Source: Pseudomonadota bacterium
GTDB taxonomy: Bacteria > Desulfobacterota > Desulfobacteria > Desulfobacterales > JAHIVH01
DNA: 64,000 bases
NCBI GenBank assembly: GCA_018816735.1
Contig: JAHIVH010000013.1
Span: forward strand, 62,001 to 126,000
Direction: 5' to 3'
The notes under the pieces were generated by a model. That model did no database searches. It was not told the DNA's origin and saw only the letters and a list, made by a program, of their open reading frames with translations. This document shows, in pieces, positions 16,449-26,022 of the stretch. Within the stretch, counting starts at the first letter, position 1, and the number at the start of each line of letters is the position of its first letter. The position numbers and the translations under genes are program-made.

Positions 16449-17309
16449 CTATTCTTGAATATCCTGCTCGAGCAATTCCGGTGATGATGGGTTGATTGCC
16501 GGTTTGTTTCTTATCATCTGTACTTCTTTTGATGCATTATCCTTGCTTCCCGTTTCCGCTGCCGGGGTATTTCGGGTTGTGCCTGCCGAACTGGAAATCC
16601 TGTTTATTTTGGCATCCAGGTTATTCAATTTTTTATTCATGTCGAAAAAACTCTGATCCATTGTCTCATTGATTTTGTTCAATTCCGAGACAAATGTCGT
16701 TCGATCGAGTTTGGATGAAGAAATGCCTGAAAATTTGGAATTGAGATTTAACAGATCGCTTTTTGTTTTCCCGAGTTCTGTTTCTATGTCAGAAATGGCT
16801 TCACCCAGTTTATTATCTGTTTCGTTGATATCTGTTTTGATGGCTTCCAGACTGTTCTCCATGGGTGCAAGCTTACCTGAGATTCCTGATGTCGATTTTT
16901 TCAGATCATCCAGGTTGCTTTCAGCGGTTTTTAATTTTTTTGAAATACCGGATATGTCATTTTTGATGGCAGTAAGGCTTTCATCGAGTGTTTTGGTCTT
17001 CTCGGCAAAGTTCTGTTCCAGTTTGGACAGTTGAACAGAAAGGGAGGAGAACTTTGATTCCGTGTCCTTTGAAAGTGTCTGGACTTCTGTCGATCCGGTA
17101 TCATGAACCTTGATTACTTTTTTCTGGATATCGTTGTATATAAAATATCCGATAATGCCGATCAGAATAGGAATCAGAATACTGATCAGGGTCACACGAT
17201 AACTGAGTCTATGAAATTGAAGGTCTTCAATTTCTTTTTTTGGGGTTATTTCAACGGCTTCTTCCTGATCATCACCAAGAACAAATTCATTCGATTTTTT
17301 TTCGGTCAT
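16449..17309 (-). CDS. Single-pass membrane protein with long periplasmic coiled coil
   Basis: This is a 286-residue protein. The ATG at 17309 is chosen because a GGGAG site lies about 10 bases upstream, overlapping the end of guaA. Residues 1-40 are acidic and cytoplasmic, about 42-62 are a membrane helix, and 65-235 are a coiled coil with repeated Lys/Ser/Leu heptads ('GISKKLK', 'GISGKLA', 'GISSSKL' mark repeat-like units). The last 45 residues are low complexity. The architecture is like that of spacer or anchor proteins. It starts 8 bases after guaA, so it is cotranscribed, but no functional link is evident. Confidence 0.75.
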   Translation of the reverse strand: MTEKKSNEFVLGDDQEEAVEITPKKEIEDLQFHRLSYRVTLISILIPILIGIIGYFIYNDIQKKVIKVHDTGSTEVQTLSKDTESKFSSLSVQLSKLEQNFAEKTKTLDESLTAIKNDISGISKKLKTAESNLDDLKKSTSGISGKLAPMENSLEAIKTDINETDNKLGEAISDIETELGKTKSDLLNLNSKFSGISSSKLDRTTFVSELNKINETMDQSFFDMNKKLNNLDAKINRISSSAGTTRNTPAAETGSKDNASKEVQMIRNKPAINPSSPELLEQDIQE

Positions 17310-17316
17310 ATGTTTT

Positions 17317-18849
17317 CTACTCCCATTCAATTGTTCCAGGAGGTTTTGAGGTAATATCGTAAACTACCCGGTTTACACCATCAACCTGATTGACAATGAT
17401 GTTTGAAATTTTACCAAGCAGTTTATAAGGCAGTTTCACCCAGTCTGCTGTCATGGCGTCATTGCTGCTTACTATTCTTATGGCAATGGTGTTGTCGTAG
17501 GTTCGCTGATCACCCATTACACCGACGCTTTTTACGGGAAGAAGTACAGCAAAGGATTGCCAGACTTTTTTATAGTATCCTGCTTTTTTTATTTCTTCTA
17601 AAAGGAGGGCGTCTGCTTTTCTTAAAATATCAAGCCTTTTTTGTGTAATTTCTCCCATGATCCTGATACCCAAACCCGGCCCTGGAAAAGGCTGACGCCA
17701 TATCAGTTCATCAGGAAGGCCAATCTGTTTGCCCAGTTTTCTTCCTTCATCTTTGAAAAGGTATTTCAGAGGTTCAATGAGTTTGAGTTTCATTTTTTTA
17801 GGAAGCCCACCCACATTATGGTGGGATTTGATCACAGAGGATGGTCCCCCAAAAGTAGATTGGGATTCTATCACATCCGGATATAGCGTGCCCTGGGCCA
17901 GAAAATCAGCGTTTTTAATTTTTTTGGCTTCAGCCTCAAAAACATCCATAAATATTTTCCCAATGATTTTTCTCTTCTTTTCCGGGTCAGTAATGCCTTT
18001 AAGGGGGATTAAAAATGCCGATCGGGCATTGACAAACCGGATATTCATTTCAAGATGGTTTTTCAGGGTTTTTTTAAGATTAGCCATTTCATTAAGTCTC
18101 ATCAGGCCATTATCCACAAATATACAGGTAAGCTGTTTGCCAATGGCTTTATGAATAAGAACAGCGGTAACAGATGAATCCACCCCACCGCTTAATCCAA
18201 GAATAACCTTTTTGTCGCCGACTTCTGTTCTGATATTTTCAATGGATTCCCTGGCAAAGGATTTCATGGTCCAGTTTTTTTTGCATCTGCATACATCCAA
18301 CACAAAGTTTGCAAGCATTTTTTTTCCGTTTTGCGTATGCTCAACTTCCGGGTGAAACTGGAATCCCATGATATTTTTTTCTGTGTGTGAAATGGCTGCG
18401 ATTTTCGTATTATCGGTTGATGCTGTGATTGTAAATCCGGGTGGTATTTCCCGGATTGAATCACCATGGCTCATCCAGCAGGGATTCTTATCCGGAATAT
18501 CTTTGAACAGACCGTTTTTGTTATTGATATTAAGTTCTGCAAAACCGTATTCTCTTTTTTCAGCCCTTTGGATGACCCCGCCCATGGCATGAACGATAAA
18601 CTGCATGCCATAGCAGATACCCAAAACAGGTATGCCCAAATTCAAAATTTCAGGATCGACTTTTGGGCTGTTTTTGCTGTAAATGCTTGAAGGACCCCCT
18701 GAGAGTATAATGCCTTCAGGTTTTATTTCATTTAAGTACGCTGGCGTTACTTTACCCGGAGGGTCAATCTGGCAAAAGACCTTTAATTCTCTGACCCGCC
18801 TTGCAATCAGCTGATTAAACTGAGAGCCAAAATCGATAATTTGTATCAT
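17317..18849 (-). CDS. guaA: GMP synthase (glutamine-hydrolysing)
   Basis: This is a 510-residue enzyme converting XMP, ATP and glutamine to GMP. It has an N-terminal class I glutaminase with the nucleophile Cys in 'GICYGMQ' and His/Glu in 'QFHPEVEHT'; an ATP pyrophosphatase with P-loop 'LSGGVDSSV'; and a C-terminal dimerisation domain with 'RQPFPGPGLGIRIMGE' and terminal 'SKPPGTIEWE'. All are intact and the length is normal. It heads a two-gene unit with the coiled-coil membrane protein. Confidence 0.97.
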   Translation of the reverse strand: MIQIIDFGSQFNQLIARRVRELKVFCQIDPPGKVTPAYLNEIKPEGIILSGGPSSIYSKNSPKVDPEILNLGIPVLGICYGMQFIVHAMGGVIQRAEKREYGFAELNINNKNGLFKDIPDKNPCWMSHGDSIREIPPGFTITASTDNTKIAAISHTEKNIMGFQFHPEVEHTQNGKKMLANFVLDVCRCKKNWTMKSFARESIENIRTEVGDKKVILGLSGGVDSSVTAVLIHKAIGKQLTCIFVDNGLMRLNEMANLKKTLKNHLEMNIRFVNARSAFLIPLKGITDPEKKRKIIGKIFMDVFEAEAKKIKNADFLAQGTLYPDVIESQSTFGGPSSVIKSHHNVGGLPKKMKLKLIEPLKYLFKDEGRKLGKQIGLPDELIWRQPFPGPGLGIRIMGEITQKRLDILRKADALLLEEIKKAGYYKKVWQSFAVLLPVKSVGVMGDQRTYDNTIAIRIVSSNDAMTADWVKLPYKLLGKISNIIVNQVDGVNRVVYDITSKPPGTIEWE

Positions 18850-19143
18850 TCATTTCCCCGGTATCTGTTTTAAAGTATTGCTTTTTAAAAAAAAGGTGAG
18901 ATATTTCTAACAGAAGAAACAAAATAATCAAGTTGTATAAACAAAAAAATGTGATTTTCAGTGTTCCTGTAAGGAAATTATGTTTTTCAAATCCCTAAAA
19001 AAGCTTTTGACACACCCTGTCGTTTTGTTAAAGAGATTAAAAACAGATTTTTTGTAATAACAGAATCAAGTCCCGGTTAAATTTATGTCACAAAAACAGA
19101 TGCTGGCTTGAATGCCACTTTAAAAAAAACAGGAGTTTTAATC

Positions 19144-19704
19144 ATGTATGATTGCAGTCATCTTAAAAAAGGTCTTAAGGTGGAAATCGATGGAGAACCT
19201 TTTATTATCTCTCAGTTTGATTTTGTAAAGCCAGGGAAGGGCCAGGCCCTTTATAAATGCAGACTGAAGAATATGATAACCGGCGCCCAGTTCGACCGCA
19301 CATTCAGATCCGGTGACAAATTCAATCCTGCCAATCTTGACGAACGTGAAATGGAATACCTGTACTCGGAAGGAGATACATTTTGTTTCATGAACACGTC
19401 AACATACGAGCAGGAATTCCTGACAAGAAACCAGGTCGCCGACGCCATCGATCTTTTAAAGGAAAATACGATTTGCAATGTGCTTTTTTTTGATAATAAG
19501 GCGATAGCGATTTCCATGCCGAATTTTGTGGAATTAAAGATTATCCAGGCAGATCCCTGGGCCAAAGGTGATACAGCCACCAATGACACCAAACCGGCAA
19601 CGCTTGAAACCGGATACGTCATTCAGGTGCCTGCTTTTGTCAATGAAGGTGAACTCATCAAAGTGGATACACGAACAAAGGCCTATGCCGAACGCGTCAA
19701 ATAA
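19144..19704 (+). CDS. efp: Translation elongation factor P
   Basis: This is a 186-residue factor that relieves ribosome stalling at polyproline. The ATG at 19144 follows AGGAG by 8 bases and gives the usual N-terminus. The tip loop reads 'KPGKGQA' with Lys32 at the position that is beta-lysylated in E. coli; no modification genes occur in the window. The C-terminal signature 'VIQVPAFVNEGELIKVDT' is present. The gene is divergent from guaA across about 290 bases that include a possible TTGACA element at 19009. Confidence 0.95.
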   Translation: MYDCSHLKKGLKVEIDGEPFIISQFDFVKPGKGQALYKCRLKNMITGAQFDRTFRSGDKFNPANLDEREMEYLYSEGDTFCFMNTSTYEQEFLTRNQVADAIDLLKENTICNVLFFDNKAIAISMPNFVELKIIQADPWAKGDTATNDTKPATLETGYVIQVPAFVNEGELIKVDTRTKAYAERVK

Positions 19705-19846
19705 ACGGTGACTAAATCCGGATATCAAAGAAGACATATGGAAGGCTTTTTTACAGGTTTATATATTTTGAATTGCTGGTGGTGTGGGGTTTGGGAGAAG
19801 TTTGAGATCTCTGTTTTGTTTTTATGAAACAGGGCACGTGGAAATC

Positions 19847-21943
19847 ATGGCGGGGAAAATGATAAAATCAATTCTGGTCGTTGACGATGACAAACAGTTT
19901 CTTGGCGCTGTTGAAAAATTCTTATCAACCAATGATTATTTCTGCATGTCTGCCTGCAATACTGAAGAGGCGGACGAGTTGATTATTTCGTATAAGCCTG
20001 ATCTTGTGATTTCAGATATCAGAATGCCCGGCCAGGATGGCGTCAAATTCATGAAAAGGAAAAAAGAAATTTTCCCGGACATTGAATTCATCATTATGAC
20101 CGCGTTCTCAGATGATTATTCCTATATGGAAATTATTAATGCCGGTGCCACAGACTACATGACCAAACCCTTCCATATGAAGGAATTGCAAGCCAGAATT
20201 GGCAGGATCGACCGTGAAAAAAGAGTTCTTTATGAATTGAAAAAAACCAATAACAGACTGGAAGAAGCAGTGATGATCGCCCATGATCTGGCGGAGAAAG
20301 CTGAAATCGCGTCAAAGGCCAAAAGCGAGTTTCTAGCCAATATGAGTCATGAGATAAGAACGCCGCTGAACGGTATCATCGGATTCACAGATATTCTTCT
20401 CGATACCGATCTTACGTTGGAGCAGGTCGATTATGCAAAAATTGCCAAATCAAGCGGTGAAGCCCTTCTGTTATTAATTAATGATATACTTGATTTTTCA
20501 AAAATTGAAGCTGGTCAGATGGGTCTTGAAACAATTCAGTTTGATCCGGAAATGTTGTGCTATGATGTGTCTGACCTGATTCGTCCAAAGCTGGATGACA
20601 AGAAAGTCGAATTGTTATGCCGGGTCGGAGATAATGTGCCGTCTCTGGTCATTGGTGATCCTCATCGCTACAGACAGGTGCTGCTTAATCTCATGGGGAA
20701 TGCTGCCAAATTTACAAAACAGGGTGAAATAGAACTCTCAATTGATATTTTGGAAGAAACAGCCGATACGGTCGTTCTATATACCAAGGTCCGTGATACA
20801 GGAATAGGCATCCCCCGGGACAAGCTCACCGATATTTTTGAACCATTCAGGCAGGCTCAAGGGATTACAAGCAGAAAATATGGTGGAACAGGTCTGGGAC
20901 TTTCAATCTGTAAAAAAATATCGGCCTTGATGGAAGGAGATATCTGGGCCAAAAACAATGTATCTGAAGGCACTACTTTTTATTTTACAGCCCGGGTGGG
21001 AAAGCGTGATTTTGTTCATCCCAAACGATATCGGCATATTGGTTTAACCGATAAGAACGTGCTTGTTGTTGATGATAACCGGACCTGCCTTGACATTTTG
21101 TCTCACGAACTGAAAAAATCAGGCATGAATGTGGTTTCTCTTAATGATGGCCAGGATACCCTGAACACTATCCGGGACGCATTTGGCCTGAATAGACAAT
21201 ATGATCTTTGTATTCTTGATACCAATATGCCAGGCTCAGATGACATTGAAATTGTGAAGCAAATAAGACAAAGCCGGGAGACCGGTATTTTTGATCTTCC
21301 TCTGCTGGCATTGTCATCCCCGGTACCGGGCGCTGCAAAACGATGTGAAGATGCCGGTTTCGATGCTTTTCTTGCAAAACCGCTCCGCCGGGAGCGGCTG
21401 ATAAAAATGATTGATCAACTGATCGGCTTCAAAAAACCAGTCGGTAGAAAAGAGCCTGGAGAAGGCCAACACATTTTAACCCAATATTCGATGATAGAGA
21501 GCATAAAGCGTTCTGTTGTGATACTTTTGGCAGAAGATAACCCCGTCAATCAGAGACTATCCTCAATCATGCTAAATAAAGCAGGATACCAAGTGCATAT
21601 CGCCAATAGTGGTATAGAAACATTTGAAAAATATACAACAAAACCATTGTGCTATGATCTCATTCTTATGGATATACAGATGCCCGGTATGAACGGCTAT
21701 GAGGCTACTTCTGCAATCCGGAAATGGGAAAGAGAAAACATTTATAAAACCGTAAGAAAGAGCGGAAAAGAGTGCCTGTTGTCAAATCCGCCCATCCCTA
21801 TTATCGCAGTCACGGCCAATGCCATGAAAGAAGATCGGAACAAATGCCTGGAAGCCGGCATGAACGACTATTTGTCCAAACCCATTAAAAGGGAAGCTGT
21901 CTTCGACCTGATTGAAAAATGGATTTTAAGCAGGAAGAACTGA
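19847..21943 (+). CDS. Hybrid histidine kinase: receiver-HisKA-HATPase-receiver-receiver
   Basis: This is a 698-residue soluble hybrid kinase. It has a first receiver (about 5-120) with Asp in '[12 protein letters not shown]', a coiled coil, HisKA with phosphorylated His near 167 in '[11 protein letters not shown]', HATPase with 'NAAKF', 'DTGIGIP' and 'GGTGLGLSI', a second receiver (about 400-520, Asp in 'ILDTNMPG') and a third receiver (about 555-690, Asp in '[11 protein letters not shown]'). All phosphoacceptors are intact. It lacks an Hpt domain, so phosphate must pass to a separate protein. ATGs at 19847 and 19859 are both possible starts; neither has a strong ribosome site. Confidence 0.93.
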   Translation: MAGKMIKSILVVDDDKQFLGAVEKFLSTNDYFCMSACNTEEADELIISYKPDLVISDIRMPGQDGVKFMKRKKEIFPDIEFIIMTAFSDDYSYMEIINAGATDYMTKPFHMKELQARIGRIDREKRVLYELKKTNNRLEEAVMIAHDLAEKAEIASKAKSEFLANMSHEIRTPLNGIIGFTDILLDTDLTLEQVDYAKIAKSSGEALLLLINDILDFSKIEAGQMGLETIQFDPEMLCYDVSDLIRPKLDDKKVELLCRVGDNVPSLVIGDPHRYRQVLLNLMGNAAKFTKQGEIELSIDILEETADTVVLYTKVRDTGIGIPRDKLTDIFEPFRQAQGITSRKYGGTGLGLSICKKISALMEGDIWAKNNVSEGTTFYFTARVGKRDFVHPKRYRHIGLTDKNVLVVDDNRTCLDILSHELKKSGMNVVSLNDGQDTLNTIRDAFGLNRQYDLCILDTNMPGSDDIEIVKQIRQSRETGIFDLPLLALSSPVPGAAKRCEDAGFDAFLAKPLRRERLIKMIDQLIGFKKPVGRKEPGEGQHILTQYSMIESIKRSVVILLAEDNPVNQRLSSIMLNKAGYQVHIANSGIETFEKYTTKPLCYDLILMDIQMPGMNGYEATSAIRKWERENIYKTVRKSGKECLLSNPPIPIIAVTANAMKEDRNKCLEAGMNDYLSKPIKREAVFDLIEKWILSRKN

Positions 21944-22635
21944 AAAATACTCCAAAAACCGATGACACCTATCACTTAAGGCCACTTTTCACCATGAATG
22001 AAATGAACGAAAATAAAGACAAGTCCGCTGTTATTATTAAATTCCCTGAAAGACTGAAACATGCAGGTGCAGAAGATGAGAAAATCGATACATTCAACGA
22101 ATGGGGGGATGATTTTTTTGAGTTTGAAGATTGGGAAAAAGATTATGAATTGCTGGAAAACAAAGATTACAGGGCACTTGTTCACATCAGAAAGGAAAGG
22201 GTGAAAAATTTCCCTGATAATGAGTTTGCCCAGTACTATCTGGCAGAAGCTTACATTTTAAACAAGGAATACATAAAGGCGCTGCACTACTTATGGGATG
22301 TTCATAAAGATCAGCCAGAGAGGATCGACATTCAATATCTTATTATTGACGCTCTTTATGCAATTGGGAAGAGTGAAAATGATTTTCACTGGGTGAAAAA
22401 ACCAAGAGTGATTAAACTGACCCATGACTTTATCAATAGCTGTTATGATTTCTTGAAAAACAAAAGAAAACCGCGTTCAGTTGATGAACTTTATGCGCAT
22501 TTCATCTATGACGGTTATATCCATTTTTCTAGAGAAGAACTTCTTAAAAATCTTATTCAGGACGGCCGGTTTAATATCGAAAACCCGGATGATCTTTTTT
22601 TTGCTTTTGTGAGTGTCAAAAACAAAAGCAAATAA
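21919..22635 (+). CDS. Hypothetical TPR-like protein
   Basis: This is a protein of up to 238 residues, whose ATG at 21919 overlaps the end of the hybrid kinase gene by 25 bases. An ATG at 21994 would shorten it by 25 residues and places AAGG 12 bases upstream, so the true start is open. Residues about 70-150 show helix pairs with alternating small and aromatic residues ('[23 protein letters not shown]'), like one or two tetratricopeptide units. The C-terminal part is a helical domain without a recognised family. Overlap suggests coupling with the kinase. Confidence 0.65.
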   Translation: MDFKQEELKNTPKTDDTYHLRPLFTMNEMNENKDKSAVIIKFPERLKHAGAEDEKIDTFNEWGDDFFEFEDWEKDYELLENKDYRALVHIRKERVKNFPDNEFAQYYLAEAYILNKEYIKALHYLWDVHKDQPERIDIQYLIIDALYAIGKSENDFHWVKKPRVIKLTHDFINSCYDFLKNKRKPRSVDELYAHFIYDGYIHFSREELLKNLIQDGRFNIENPDDLFFAFVSVKNKSK

Positions 22636-22677
22636 TCGAAAGACATACTCCTCACACAGACCGCGACCGCTTCATAC

Positions 22678-23703
22678 CTATCTGAAAAACGACTCTATAC
22701 TTCCCATATTGATTGCCTTGAGTACTTCCTTTGCTTCCTTGAAGTCTGGATTATATTTAATCGCTTTTGCAAAGAAAATTTTTGCCTTGTCAAAATTTTT
22801 CATATCGACATAGAGCCTGCCTACATTGTAGAGGATATGAGGTTCCTTTGGGTGAATTTTAAGGGCTTTTAAATATTGCTCGAGTGCTTTTTTAAGTTTC
22901 CCCTTTTTCCTGTATAAAACGCCCAGGCTGTTAAATACATTCAAGGTGTCCGGATTAATCTCAAGAACCTCATTTAACAGGTCTTCGGCATTTTCTATCT
23001 CTCCCTTTTCCATATGAATATGGGCTGCTTTTTGAAGGCATTTGATAGCGTCATCTTTTTTGCCCATCAAATGGTACGTTCGTCCCATGGCTTCAAATGC
23101 CTTGACAAAGAGACGGTTCAACTGGGTCGCTTTTTGAAATGCCTGTATCGCCTCACCATATTTTTCCTGGCTGGTCTTAATAAAACCGATGTTGTACCAA
23201 TATTCTGCACTTTCACTCTGCGTGATGAGATTTTCAAATATTTCAAGGGCATGGTCGAACTTTTTCTCTTCAATGAGTGCCAAACCTGCTTCATATTTTT
23301 GGGTTTTATCTGAGATGTCAGGGTCTTTCTCGATATGCGCGATCTGATCCATTTTTAGGGTAACATTTTCAAGATCATAAGGCCTGACGATCAATCCGGT
23401 GACTCCGGCCTGACCAGCCTGGATTACCTTGAGTTTTGTAAAGGCGGAATGGGTTAAAAAAAAAGGGGTATCGGTATAACGGTCTTCTTTCCGGATAATT
23501 TTCAGAAGCGCAAGCCCCGACATGTCAGGCATATCCCATGATGTGATAATACAGTCATACGTATTATTTTTTAACAGGGTCCATGCCTCATTTCCGCTCT
23601 TGGCCTGGTCGATATTCTCATAGTTTACATATCGTAAAATATTTGTAAGTTCCTTCAACGCAATATGATTATCATCAACAAGAAGAATCGAGCTTGGTTT
23701 CAT
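22678..23703 (-). CDS. TPR protein with a degenerate (Asp-to-Ser) receiver domain
   Basis: This is a 341-residue protein. Residues 5-125 fold like a CheY receiver with the acidic pair Asp10-Asp11, but the phosphoacceptor position is Ser55 in 'ITSWDMP' and the conserved Lys is Arg107 in 'VRPYDL'. It is therefore unlikely to be phosphorylated in the normal way. Residues about 135-340 contain five to six tetratricopeptide repeats, a protein-binding scaffold. It follows the adenylate cyclase gene by 24 bases on the same strand, so it is read as a cotranscribed partner. Confidence 0.85.
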   Translation of the reverse strand: MKPSSILLVDDNHIALKELTNILRYVNYENIDQAKSGNEAWTLLKNNTYDCIITSWDMPDMSGLALLKIIRKEDRYTDTPFFLTHSAFTKLKVIQAGQAGVTGLIVRPYDLENVTLKMDQIAHIEKDPDISDKTQKYEAGLALIEEKKFDHALEIFENLITQSESAEYWYNIGFIKTSQEKYGEAIQAFQKATQLNRLFVKAFEAMGRTYHLMGKKDDAIKCLQKAAHIHMEKGEIENAEDLLNEVLEINPDTLNVFNSLGVLYRKKGKLKKALEQYLKALKIHPKEPHILYNVGRLYVDMKNFDKAKIFFAKAIKYNPDFKEAKEVLKAINMGSIESFFR

Positions 23704-23727
23704 TGCTTTTAATCCTGATTTGGGTGC

Positions 23728-25809
23728 TTATTGATCCAGAAGAAATGCTTCATTCCGGTTTATTGAATTGGTCTGAACAGAATCTGTATTCATGGTCGAT
23801 GGTTGTTGCCTGTCTGCCTGTCTGAATTTTTTCAGACAGTCTTCGATTTTCTGTGTGACTTCATTTGCGCCTTGAATTCTAAGGAGCGTAATTTCATAAA
23901 TAAATTGTCCTGGCGTGGCGTTCTTTTTATAATCCCATATAAATTCAGCTATTTTATTACATTTCTTGTCCATGGGGTCGATATGGGAGATATCAATCGT
24001 GTTAAAATAAAATTCACCCCATGTATTTTGCAGGATACACTCTGCAGAATGAAATGAGTTCAGATCATAGTAAGATTCAACATCAATAATGATAACCATT
24101 CTGAATGGATCCGGCGGCTTTAGAAAATCAATATTTTCCGGATCCATTCCAGGCATGAGTTCAACAATTCTGGTAAATAGCCTCTTCATATATCTGGCAG
24201 AAATCGTATGATGGGTCTGCTGGAGCATGATGGTGTCCGGCGTGCCGTGGTACAGGTCGTTTCCGATGATCCAGGCAAGGGCTTTGAATAATTTGTCTGT
24301 TTTATAAAGAAGCGTATTTGATGTTTTTTTCATTGAAACCGAAGCATTCAGGATCGCCCATTCCGGTTTTCCTTCTGCTGAGATTTCAGGGGATACAATA
24401 AGAGAGAGATTTTGTGATTTGGCCTTAAGATATGAAGAACATCTTGGCACCTTGCCTTTGGCCTTTCGAAAATATTTTGCGATCCTGTTCCTTAAGTTTT
24501 TAAAATCCGAGGGTCTCATATCGGTTTTTTTTCTTGAAGTGCCCAGGTTCTTCAGTACTTTTTCATACAATATGGAAATTTTGCTGACAACATATTCGTC
24601 ATAGGCTGTTTTTTCTATTTCAGTCCATTCGTCATAGGATTGAAACCTTCCTATTTTGTCTTCATCCCAGAACCACTTGCCGGTGTAGTTATTTATAAGT
24701 TTCTGTTTTGTATTTTTGATGTCTTTGTCAGATGATGACAAATATTCAATAAGTCTTAAAAATACGCATTCCCGAATCACTTCGGAAAATTCATCATAAT
24801 CATATCCATCCAGAAATGAAGTGACCTTATCGAAAATAATGGCATAAGGATCATAAAGCGATCCCCCGAATATGCTCTCTGCAAATTTTTTCTTTATCAG
24901 ATCACAAGGGAGGAGCTCATCGCCAGGAAGAAAGTTGAAGTAAGCAATCAAGGATGCCTTGATAAGGGATTTGGCCGGATCGAAATTTGATTTGTAGAGT
25001 TGCCATAAAATAGCGCCCGGACATTCGCTTTTTCTAATGGCAGTCAGATTGCCAAGGTCAATATAGCTTTCCCTGATCACACCATCAGAGTCATTTGTCA
25101 GACTAAGAGAGATTATGTTGTTGTAGGAAGAATCATCAATACCTGCAGGCGTGACTGCCCAATACGGAATAAGACCTGCCATGAGAATAAATGTTCTGTA
25201 AAACTCCTCTTTTAAAATGGTTCTCTGGGCTGTACCGGAACTTTCTTCATCCACCGCCTTGTATCTGTTTTCCTTGATTTCATTTACATCCAGGATAAAG
25301 AAGTTGACTTCATGGTTATATTTTTTTTTGCTCCAGTCTTTTATCTGATCAAGTTTCAAGGACAAGTAAGCGATCTGGGTGTCTGTACATGTTGATTGAT
25401 CAATTAATACCCAGTAATCAAAATCGGATTTCTGGCTTTGGGCCAGCGTGCCTGAACTGCCCATCAAATAAAGGCCTTGAATATGAAATTTTTTTGAAAG
25501 ATAGGGATGAAGTTTTTTTTCATCAAATTTGCCGTGTTTTAAAGAAAGCTTCCAGAATCCTGAATCGTGAAACCCGAAAATACCATAAGGGCAGGACGGA
25601 TGATCCACATATCCCGGAAAATCCGGTGAGTTGACATGCAAAAGAAAAGGGATGGTATGAAACAGTTTTCGTTTCTCAGAGGTTAAATTTCGGATTAATT
25701 CATGCAGCCTCTTGATATTATAATTTATGAATACTTTTCTTTTTTTGGAGATATGGTTCAGGACAATTTCCGGTGTTAATTTCTCATTATTTTGTTTGGA
25801 CTTATCCAT
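23728..25809 (-). CDS. cyaA: Class I adenylate cyclase
   Basis: This is a 693-residue protein of the enterobacterial CyaA family, which makes cAMP from ATP. The nucleotidyltransferase motif is clear: 'MGSSGTLAQSQKSDFDYWV' with the metal-binding Asp129 and Asp131, followed by 'EVNFFILDVNE' and 'EEFYRTFILMAG', which correspond to E. coli CyaA segments. It is about 150 residues shorter than E. coli CyaA (about 850), the difference being in the C-terminal regulatory part. No CRP-type regulator or CRP-site palindrome was seen in the window. Its downstream neighbour is the degenerate-receiver TPR protein. Confidence 0.82.
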   Translation of the reverse strand: MDKSKQNNEKLTPEIVLNHISKKRKVFINYNIKRLHELIRNLTSEKRKLFHTIPFLLHVNSPDFPGYVDHPSCPYGIFGFHDSGFWKLSLKHGKFDEKKLHPYLSKKFHIQGLYLMGSSGTLAQSQKSDFDYWVLIDQSTCTDTQIAYLSLKLDQIKDWSKKKYNHEVNFFILDVNEIKENRYKAVDEESSGTAQRTILKEEFYRTFILMAGLIPYWAVTPAGIDDSSYNNIISLSLTNDSDGVIRESYIDLGNLTAIRKSECPGAILWQLYKSNFDPAKSLIKASLIAYFNFLPGDELLPCDLIKKKFAESIFGGSLYDPYAIIFDKVTSFLDGYDYDEFSEVIRECVFLRLIEYLSSSDKDIKNTKQKLINNYTGKWFWDEDKIGRFQSYDEWTEIEKTAYDEYVVSKISILYEKVLKNLGTSRKKTDMRPSDFKNLRNRIAKYFRKAKGKVPRCSSYLKAKSQNLSLIVSPEISAEGKPEWAILNASVSMKKTSNTLLYKTDKLFKALAWIIGNDLYHGTPDTIMLQQTHHTISARYMKRLFTRIVELMPGMDPENIDFLKPPDPFRMVIIIDVESYYDLNSFHSAECILQNTWGEFYFNTIDISHIDPMDKKCNKIAEFIWDYKKNATPGQFIYEITLLRIQGANEVTQKIEDCLKKFRQADRQQPSTMNTDSVQTNSINRNEAFLLDQ

Positions 25810-26022
25810 TATTTAATAGACATTCTTTCAATTCAATTATTATGTTGACAATTGTATGAAATACGATAGCAATAAAACCATATGATCTAATAGTTATATT
25901 TAACCCTGAAACAGAAAAAAATCAATAGAATCAGCATTTAAGATTTTTCGGTAACGTTGCTGACTTTTTTTGTTTCAGATTTGTGAGTTTTTAATTTCAA
26001 ATACGACTGATAGTGCATCTGT

